Of a DNA stretch of 64,000 nucleotides, positions 45,738 through 51,445 are shown piece after piece. Numbering within the stretch: the first letter of the stretch is position 1; each line of letters opens with the position of its first letter. A program made the translations under genes and the position numbers. Source of the DNA: Bacteroidota bacterium (lineage in GTDB: Bacteria; Bacteroidota; Bacteroidia; Chitinophagales; Saprospiraceae); NCBI GenBank assembly GCA_963169455.1, contig CAUJDW010000040.1, positions 1-64,000 on the forward strand, in the 5' to 3' direction. A model generated the notes under the pieces. It saw only the letters and a list, made by a program, of their open reading frames with translations, searched no databases and had not been told where the DNA came from.

Positions 45738-46124
45738 TGGAAAGCGGGTAGCTGTACTTCGCGGCCCGCAGGGCAGCCGCATTGGCCGGTGCCGACAGCA
45801 CCTGCCGCCTGACGGCTCTAAGCCGTCAGGCGGCTTTACCTGGCCGGGCGGAATTCTTTTTTCTCAACGAGGAGCGCATGCTTTGCAACCTGCTGCTGCA
45901 CGGCTACAGCGTGCAGAACCTTATGCAGGTGGTGGCCGGCGTTTCGCGCGCTTGCCGGGGAGGAGTGATGGCACTTTTTCTCTTTGGAGACATTCAAAGC
46001 TATGAACAGGAGGAGGGCCAGCCATAATAGCAAGAAGGCTTCCTTGCCTTGGATTGTCGTGGTAATTGGCAGGAAAAGAACTAAAAGTGCTATTTTAGCA
46101 TTGCATAAGGAAACACTTAAAGGC
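45738..46124. other. Intergenic region with terminator hairpin
   Basis: Contains a perfect 13-bp hairpin (45804-45816 with 45822-45834, loop of five), a probable terminator of the preceding gene. A 50-codon open frame from about 45878 to 46027 encodes MLCNLLLHGYSVQNLM but has no recognised family and was not called as a gene. Otherwise nothing was seen. Confidence 0.5.
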
Positions 46125-46367
46125 ATGATAAACTGGAAAGACCATATCCATTCGAATGAAGAGGTTTTGCTCGGCAAGCCGGTGATCAAGGGGACCAGGA
46201 TATCGGTGGAGTTCATCCTGGAGCGCCTGGCCAATGGCTGGACCGAACAGGAACTGCTGGAGAATTATCCAAGGCTGACCCGGGATGCCTTGAAAGCGGT
46301 GTTTTCCTATACCTACGAATGTATGAAGGACGGCATGCTTTATATCCCCAAAGTGAGTAGAGCATAG
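46125..46367 (+). CDS. DUF433-family antitoxin
   Basis: An 80-residue protein. The family core GKPVIKGTRISVEFILERLANGWTEQELLENYP is complete; DUF433 proteins carry a helix-turn-helix-like fold and act as antitoxins to DUF5615 (PIN-like) toxins. The ATG at 46125 opens the conserved region; upstream in-frame codons do not match. Four bases separate it from the toxin-like gene. Confidence 0.85.
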   Translation: MINWKDHIHSNEEVLLGKPVIKGTRISVEFILERLANGWTEQELLENYPRLTRDALKAVFSYTYECMKDGMLYIPKVSRA

Positions 46368-46370
46368 CCT

Positions 46371-46631
46371 ATGAAATTATTGGCCAATGAGAACTTCCCT
46401 TTGAAAAGCTTTGGGGCCCTCAAAGAAAAAGGTTACGATATCAAACATATTGGGTTTGGCCGCAGGTGTGAGCGGCCTGAGCGTAAGTATGAGCATCTTA
46501 GGCCTGCCAACTGCTTACTGTTTACTGGAAACCCTGTCCGTTCCTATGAACTGGGATGGCAGGGCCGGGCCGGGGCTGTGAGCTGGGTTTTCCAGAATTT
46601 CGGGAGGAAATTAACCGTTGTAGTCAGCTAA
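46371..46631 (+). pseudogene. DUF5615-type PIN-like toxin, decayed
   Basis: The first 29 residues (MKLLANENFPLKSFGALKEK, then GYDIKHIGF) match the start of DUF5615 toxins, with the acidic active-site Asp position changed to Asn (ANEN for the common ADEN). After about residue 29 the family pattern is lost and a random-looking Arg/Pro-rich frame continues for 57 codons. This indicates a frameshift or replacement, so the toxin is probably inactive while its antitoxin survives. Confidence 0.7.
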
Positions 46632-46694
46632 TTTTCCCAATTTCCCATAAATTATCTATTTTTCCTATCTGATTTTCAGCACGCGAAAACTGCT

Positions 46695-48827
46695 ATGGCA
46701 AAGGAACCCCAAAAAGGCATCGATTTCAGAGCCGCAGGGCGCAAGACGCCAAAGGGGCTGAATTACCTTCTGGCCGTTGCCATCAATGAATACGAACACC
46801 ACAACAAACTTTCCAATTGCGTCCGCGATGCTGAGCAACTCGTAAAGGTGCTGCATGGCAGGTATGGCTTCCGCCCGGATGAAACCACCACCTTATTTGA
46901 CAAAGACGCCACAGCCGCTAACCTGTACAAAAACCTGGTGGAGCTGAGCAAAAAGGTAACACCACAGGATAATGTCATCATTTACTTCTCGGGCCACGGT
47001 TTTTTCGACCGCTCCGACCATACCGGCCACCTTGTTACGGTTGAGGCTTCAGAAGGTGCTGTCTGGCAATATTTCTCCAACGCCAACCTGGTCAACCGCA
47101 TCCGGGCCATTAACAGCTTCCACACTTTCCTTATCGTAGATAGCTGCTTTTCCGGCTCTTTATTTGCAAGCAAGGAAGTAAGCGCTACCCCCTTTGCCGA
47201 AAAGGTGGAGGGCCTGCCTTCTCGCTGGGCGCTGGCCGCCGGGCAGATCGAGACGGTGGAGGATGGGTTGCATGGGGACCATAGCCCTTTTGCTAAGGCG
47301 CTGCTGGCTTTCCTGGAAAAGAACAGCAGCCCCCTGGTGCCGGCTTCTGAGCTCATCCAGCATGTTAAGCGTGTAACTCCGCACAATGCCAGGCAAACGC
47401 CAGTTGGCGGGGTGCTGTTCAAGACCGGGGATGTGGGCGGGGAGTTTGTGTTTCACCTGAAGCAGGATGAGGTGGCTGCCTGGGCGGAGGCGAAGGCTGC
47501 GAATACTCTGGCTGGCTACCGGCAATTTTTGGAGGCTTTCCCCGAGAGTAACTATGTGCAGGAAGCGAGGAAACAAATTGCCGGGCTGGAAGAGGAAGCA
47601 GCCTGGAACCGTGCCAAAACCATAAACACCCTGGCTGCCTACGACGACTACCTCGACGCCTACCCTCAGGGGCGTTATGCCGAAGAAGCTGAAGAGCGCA
47701 TGGAGGCGCTGGATGAGGAAAAAGCCTGGAGGCAGGCGGTTGCCCGGGCTTCATTGGTTGGTTTTCGGAAATACCTGCGCGCTTATCCGGCAGGTAAATA
47801 TTCTGGGGAGGCCAGGGAGAGGATACAGGAGTTAAAAGTAGCGCCTGATCCGGAACCTGAGCCAACTATAACAAAAAAGGCGGAGGAGCCCCCGCCAAAA
47901 CCAACGCCTCCGCCCAGGGAAAAGCCGGCAGAAAAGAAGCAGCACATTTCCCTGAAGGATATGGTTTTCATAGAGGGTGGTTCTTTTGAGATGGGGGATT
48001 TATTCGGTGATGGAGAGGAGGATGAAAAGCCGGTTCATACCGTGAAATTAAGTGACTTCTATCTGTGCCGGTTTCAGGTTACGGTTGAAGAATTCAGCCG
48101 CTTTGTGGAGGCTACGGGCTACAAGACGGATGCCGAAAAAGGGGATGGTAGCTATTTCTGGGAAGGTCAGAAATGGATAAAGAAAGCCGGCATCAACTGG
48201 CGGCATGATGCTGCGGGTAAGCTGCGCTCGGCTGGCGAATACAACCACCCGGTGGTCCACGTCAGTTGGAATGACGCCATTGCCTATTGTAACTGGTTGA
48301 GCGAACAGCATGGCTATGAGAAAGTGTATTCTGTCAATGGCGGTACTGTTACTGCCAATTGGAACGCCAACGGCTACCGGCTGCCGACTGAGGCGGAATG
48401 GGAATATGCAGCGCGTAGCAGGGGAAAGAAATACAAATACGCCTGGGGCAACAGTAGTACTCCCCATGCTAATATTGCCGATGAAAGCGCTAAAAAGCAG
48501 TTTCCCGATTGGACCATTTGGGAAGGCTATGATGATGGATATGTTTATACCTCACCAGTTGGAAAGTTTGAACAGGGAGATTTGGGGTTATCGGATATGA
48601 TAGGCAACGTCTGGGAATGGTGTTGGGATTGGTACGATAAAAACTACTACGAGCAAAGCAAGAACAGCCGGGACCCCAAAGGCCCGGACAGCGGCTCCCC
48701 CCGGGTTCTTCGTGGCGGTTCGTGGTACTTCGTACCCGCCAACGCCCGTTGCGCCCTTCGCGACTTCAGCGTCCCGGGCGTCCGGAGCAGCGACCGCGGT
48801 TTTCGTCTTGCCAGGGCGGGTCGTTAG
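46695..48827 (+). CDS. DGR target 1: caspase-like protease fused to FGE/C-type-lectin variable domain
   Basis: A 710-residue protein. Residues about 18-255 are a caspase-like domain with His101 (YFSGHGFF) and Cys151 (IVDSCFSGSLF). Residues 260-380 hold three helical repeats of about 38 residues (each like TLAAYDDYLDAYPQGRYAEE), followed by a Pro/Glu/Lys linker (about 383-417) and a formylglycine-generating-enzyme-like domain (about 420-710; IEGGSFEMGD, GYRLPTEAEWEYAAR, GNVWEWCWDWY). The end (about residues 666-706) is variable repeat VR1, ending RLARAGR. In such proteins the variable domain is a ligand-binding C-type-lectin fold, so a protease effector with a changeable sensor is inferred. 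It is read in the same direction as the DGR cassette, and the stop is followed by a structured tail. Confidence 0.92.
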   Translation: MAKEPQKGIDFRAAGRKTPKGLNYLLAVAINEYEHHNKLSNCVRDAEQLVKVLHGRYGFRPDETTTLFDKDATAANLYKNLVELSKKVTPQDNVIIYFSGHGFFDRSDHTGHLVTVEASEGAVWQYFSNANLVNRIRAINSFHTFLIVDSCFSGSLFASKEVSATPFAEKVEGLPSRWALAAGQIETVEDGLHGDHSPFAKALLAFLEKNSSPLVPASELIQHVKRVTPHNARQTPVGGVLFKTGDVGGEFVFHLKQDEVAAWAEAKAANTLAGYRQFLEAFPESNYVQEARKQIAGLEEEAAWNRAKTINTLAAYDDYLDAYPQGRYAEEAEERMEALDEEKAWRQAVARASLVGFRKYLRAYPAGKYSGEARERIQELKVAPDPEPEPTITKKAEEPPPKPTPPPREKPAEKKQHISLKDMVFIEGGSFEMGDLFGDGEEDEKPVHTVKLSDFYLCRFQVTVEEFSRFVEATGYKTDAEKGDGSYFWEGQKWIKKAGINWRHDAAGKLRSAGEYNHPVVHVSWNDAIAYCNWLSEQHGYEKVYSVNGGTVTANWNANGYRLPTEAEWEYAARSRGKKYKYAWGNSSTPHANIADESAKKQFPDWTIWEGYDDGYVYTSPVGKFEQGDLGLSDMIGNVWEWCWDWYDKNYYEQSKNSRDPKGPDSGSPRVLRGGSWYFVPANARCALRDFSVPGVRSSDRGFRLARAGR
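48690..48813 (+). repeat. DGR variable repeat VR1
   Basis: 124 bp aligning without gaps to TR 51065-51188. It differs at 23 of the 32 TR adenines within 51074-51171 and at one other base (T to C in a Cys codon). Fifteen of the 16 adenine-containing codons are altered. The flanking RVLRGGSW and GFRLA codons, which carry no adenine, are unchanged. Confidence 0.95.
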
Positions 48828-48870
48828 TTTCTGACTTTTTTACCTTTTTACTAAGGAATCTGAGCACGGC

Positions 48871-48907
48871 ATGCCTCGCTTTTCCCAGAGAAGTGCGAGG
48901 CATTTTT
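48871..48907 (+). terminator. Hairpin with T-tract after VR1
   Basis: A 9-bp perfect stem (48871-48879 with 48895-48903) followed by TTTTT. It probably terminates target 1. DGR retrohoming in known systems uses a hairpin downstream of VR, so a second role is possible. Confidence 0.7.
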
Positions 48908-48922
48908 CTGTGGGCAGCGGAG

Positions 48923-48983
48923 CTTCCGGCTGGCCCCGCCCGGAAGCGCGTGCGCAGCCGCGCCGGGCGGGGCCAGTTGGAAG
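48923..48983. repeat. Long inverted repeat after VR1
   Basis: Arms of 21 bases (48923-48943, 48963-48983) with 19 pairs and a 19-base loop. The corresponding stem after VR2 (54440-54498) has different arm sequences that still pair. Confidence 0.75.
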
Positions 48984-49187
48984 CGAAGCGGTGGGCGGCC
49001 AGGGGAAAACGGATGCTCCTGAAAGCGCCCCCTGGGCCTGCGAAAAAATCCAGAGACAAGGCCCGTTTTTTACCATATATAGCCGAATCTTTTGCCATGA
49101 AATCCCGTAAAAGAGGGCATATATGGCCGGAGAAATAATTTCTGTGTAAAAGCCTGGCGCATATATACGGATTCTATGTGCTGAACC

Positions 49188-49685
49188 ATGCAACTCAGGA
49201 TATTCACCCTGCCTTTTGACGAGGAAACCGAGGGTTTCCCGGACGAGATCATTACGGAATTCTGCCTCAATAAAAAGGTGCTGGGCATGGAGGCACATTT
49301 CTTCCTGCGGGAGGGCAAGCCCTACTGGTCGGTGGCGGTGCATTACGAACTGGTGCTGCCAGAAACAGACAAGCTGCGGGAACTGGACGATAGCCAGAAA
49401 CTGCTGTTCCAGCGGCTGAAGGAATGGCGCAAGGAAACGGCTGCCAAAGAAGGGCTGCCGGCTTACCTGCTTGCCACCAATGCGCAGTTGATCCAGATGA
49501 TCCGCCTGCAATGCCGCACGCTGGAAAGCTTTAAGAACGTGAAAGGTTTTGGCAAGCAACGGGTGCAGAAATACGGCAAGCGCATCAATGAGCTGGTTAA
49601 AGGCTTTTATGAAGCGGAGGCGGCTAAACAGGCGGAGCGGCCGGAGGAACCGGCGGAGGACAAAAAAGAGGATATGCCCTATTAA
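49188..49685 (+). CDS. HRDC-domain DGR accessory protein
   Basis: A 165-residue protein. Residues about 72-140 form an HRDC helical domain (LLFQRLKEWRKETAAKEGLPAYLLATNAQ and GFGKQRVQKYGKRINELV), a nucleic-acid-binding fold known from RecQ helicases and RNase D and seen as an accessory in some DGRs. Residues 1-65 form an unrecognised beta-rich domain and the C-terminus is acidic. It begins the HRDC-Avd-RT unit, 11 bp before avd. Its likely role is handling of TR RNA or cDNA; this is inferred. Confidence 0.88.
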   Translation: MQLRIFTLPFDEETEGFPDEIITEFCLNKKVLGMEAHFFLREGKPYWSVAVHYELVLPETDKLRELDDSQKLLFQRLKEWRKETAAKEGLPAYLLATNAQLIQMIRLQCRTLESFKNVKGFGKQRVQKYGKRINELVKGFYEAEAAKQAERPEEPAEDKKEDMPY

Positions 49686-49696
49686 ATACTCAGGCG

Positions 49697-50044
49697 ATGG
49701 CAAAGGTTACGGATTATCCCCTGTACGAGCACTGGTACCGCACGCTGAACTGGATCCTGGACCGCTGCGACCGGATGCCTAAACACACCCGCTTTACGGT
49801 GAGCGGGCGCATCGCGCAATTGAGCATCGAGGTGGCGGAGTGGATCACGGAAGCCATCTACACCCGCGACCGGCGGGAGTTGCTTCGGGCGGTGAACAGG
49901 AACCTGGAAAAGCTGAGGCTCTATTTCCGGCTCTGCAAAGACCGGCAGTACCTGAGCCCGGGCCAGTACGAATACATCAGCCGGGAGGTCAACCAGGCGG
50001 GGGTGATGTGCGGCGGATGGTTAAAGGCTTCCGGCGATGCATAG
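49697..50044 (+). CDS. avd: Avd-type DGR accessory variability determinant (four-helix bundle)
   Basis: A 115-residue helical protein with the Avd/23S-rRNA-intervening-protein pattern: YPLYEHWYRTLNWILDRCDRMPKH, FTVSGRIAQLSIEVAEWITEAIY, and NRNLEKLRLYFRLCKDRQYLS. In studied DGRs, Avd forms a pentamer that binds the reverse transcriptase and TR RNA and is essential for cDNA synthesis. It overlaps the reverse transcriptase start by 8 bp, showing translational coupling. Confidence 0.93.
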   Translation: MAKVTDYPLYEHWYRTLNWILDRCDRMPKHTRFTVSGRIAQLSIEVAEWITEAIYTRDRRELLRAVNRNLEKLRLYFRLCKDRQYLSPGQYEYISREVNQAGVMCGGWLKASGDA

Positions 50045-51044
50045 GTACGGCGGGCTATTTGACGAGTTCACTTCTTTCCGGAACCTGCTGTCGGCTTACC
50101 GCAAGGCGCAGCGGGGGACGCGCCGCAACCAGGAAACAGCGGCCTTCTTTTTTTACCTGGAACAGGAGTTGTTCCGCCTGCAGGACGATTTGCGGGCGCT
50201 GCGCTACGAGCCGCAACCATATCACTACTTCAAGATATACGACCCCAAAGAGCGCACCATTTCGGTGGCGCCTTTTCGCGACCGGGTGGCGCACCACGCC
50301 CTGGTCAACATCCTTGAGCCAGTTTACGAGCGGTGTTTTATCTATGATTCCTACGCCACCCGCAAAGGCAAAGGCACGCATAAGGCTATTGAGCAGGCGC
50401 AGCGCTATCTGCGGGCGGAGGGCTGGTTCTTCAAAAGCGATATCGATAAGTATTTCGACAGTATCCGTCACAGCAAGTTGCTCGAGCTCATCCAGCGGAA
50501 AATCAAAGACACCCTCCTGCTGGACATCACCGAGCGGATCATCCGAAACGGCGGCGTGGACGGCGTAGGGCTGCCCATCGGCAACCTCACCAGCCAGTTT
50601 TTTGCCAACGTTTACCTCAATGGCTTCGACCATTTTGTAAAGGAGGAACTCCGGGTGCGGCGCTATATCCGGTACATGGATGATGTCGTGGAATTTTCAG
50701 CGGGCAAAGAACCACTGAAGGTCCACCGCAGGGCTATCGAAGCCTACCTGCATGAGGAGCTGGGCCTGCGGTTGAAACTCAAAGCCACCTTCATCAACTC
50801 CGCAGCCAATGGGCTGACGTTTCTTGGGCGGCGTATCTTCCCTCAATTGGTTCGCCATGCGGCGCCTAACCTGCGGCGCATGTCCCGCCGCATGGCGCAG
50901 CGGAAGGCGGCGTTGCACGCCGGCGAGATATCCGAAGAAACTTTCCTGCAAAGCATGAACAGCTACTGGGCGGTTTTGCAGTACGGGGGGAATATGGGGC
51001 TGAGAAAACACTTACTGGAACGCGGGCCTCCGGCCCGCGATTAA
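50037..51044 (+). CDS. DGR reverse transcriptase
   Basis: A 335-residue protein, typical DGR RT length. Fingers and palm motifs are present: KIYDPKERTISVAPFRDRVAHHAL, motif 3 SDIDKYFDSI (first catalytic Asp), motif 4 LPIGNLTSQ at 179-187 (the SQ form characteristic of DGR RTs, not the group II intron form), and the active site YMDD at 213-216. A short thumb follows. Such enzymes copy TR RNA with adenine-specific errors. The gene ends in a palindrome (51021-51039) and lies 20 bp before TR. It follows avd and HRDC in one operon. Confidence 0.97.
   Translation: MHRYGGLFDEFTSFRNLLSAYRKAQRGTRRNQETAAFFFYLEQELFRLQDDLRALRYEPQPYHYFKIYDPKERTISVAPFRDRVAHHALVNILEPVYERCFIYDSYATRKGKGTHKAIEQAQRYLRAEGWFFKSDIDKYFDSIRHSKLLELIQRKIKDTLLLDITERIIRNGGVDGVGLPIGNLTSQFFANVYLNGFDHFVKEELRVRRYIRYMDDVVEFSAGKEPLKVHRRAIEAYLHEELGLRLKLKATFINSAANGLTFLGRRIFPQLVRHAAPNLRRMSRRMAQRKAALHAGEISEETFLQSMNSYWAVLQYGGNMGLRKHLLERGPPARD
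51021..51039. repeat. GC palindrome at the end of the RT gene
   Basis: CGCGGGCC, three bases, GGCCCGCG: a perfect 8-bp stem encoding the last residues before the RT stop. The same palindrome occurs at 2210-2228. Confidence 0.7.
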
Positions 51045-51064
51045 GATAAAGGGCAAGCGGTCTG

Positions 51065-51188
51065 AGCGGCTCCAACCGGGTTCTTCGTGGCGGTTCGTGG
51101 AACAACAAACCCGCCAACGCCCGTTGTGCCAATCGCAACAACAACAACCCGGACAACCGGAACAACAACAACGGTTTTCGTCTTGCCA
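51065..51188 (+). ncRNA. DGR template repeat (TR)
   Basis: A 124-bp template, non-coding in itself, that would read [11 protein letters not shown] then [13 protein letters not shown] and [13 protein letters not shown]. It has 32 adenines between 51074 and 51171, mostly as AAC codons; AAC can mutate to 15 amino acids without producing a stop. One AAA codon (51107-51109) could give TAA or TGA. It lies between the RT gene and target 2, so TR RNA could be made from the RT transcript or a nearby promoter. Confidence 0.96.
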
Positions 51189-51445
51189 ATACAGTCTCTT
51201 CTCCGGAATGCCGGCCTCTACGGATACCGGCAGCGTGAACGAACTGTCCAGCCGCTTGTCCTGCATGCTGCTTTGCGGCATCGAATACCAGCCTGGCCCT
51301 TTCCACTTGGTAGCTTTGGCGAAGAGCGGAGAGGGCTTTTTTTGATTTATGCTGATAAATTCCGGGGAAAAAGCGGCTAATTTCCCCTCCAAAACCATTT
51401 TTTTCCGATATTCCCCAGGTATTTCAAGCCCAACTTCCAAACCAA
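51189..51445 (+). other. DGR spacer with predicted TR-RNA terminator
   Basis: Contains a terminator-like hairpin (51296-51304 with 51328-51336, one GU pair) followed by seven Ts (51337-51343), and a short TGCCGG...CCGGCA hairpin around 51210-51226. The upstream region of target 2 follows. No gene was seen. Confidence 0.6.

Larger units (their letters stand above)
48828..49187. other. Tail downstream of VR1
   Basis: A 360-bp non-coding stretch. It contains a terminator-like hairpin (48871-48907), a longer inverted repeat (48923-48983) and three CATATAT-containing motifs (near 49074, 49118 and 49160). Bases 48828 to about 48990 are clearly homologous to 54344 to about 54505 after VR2; further downstream only short motifs are shared. 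Confidence 0.8.

Noticed and set aside
45782-46027. Small plus-strand open frame
   Set aside because: It starts inside a terminator hairpin region and matches no family I recognise; left uncalled.
51087-51380. Open frames reading through TR
   Set aside because: TR lacks a start at a sensible place and its best frame is explained by its role as a template.
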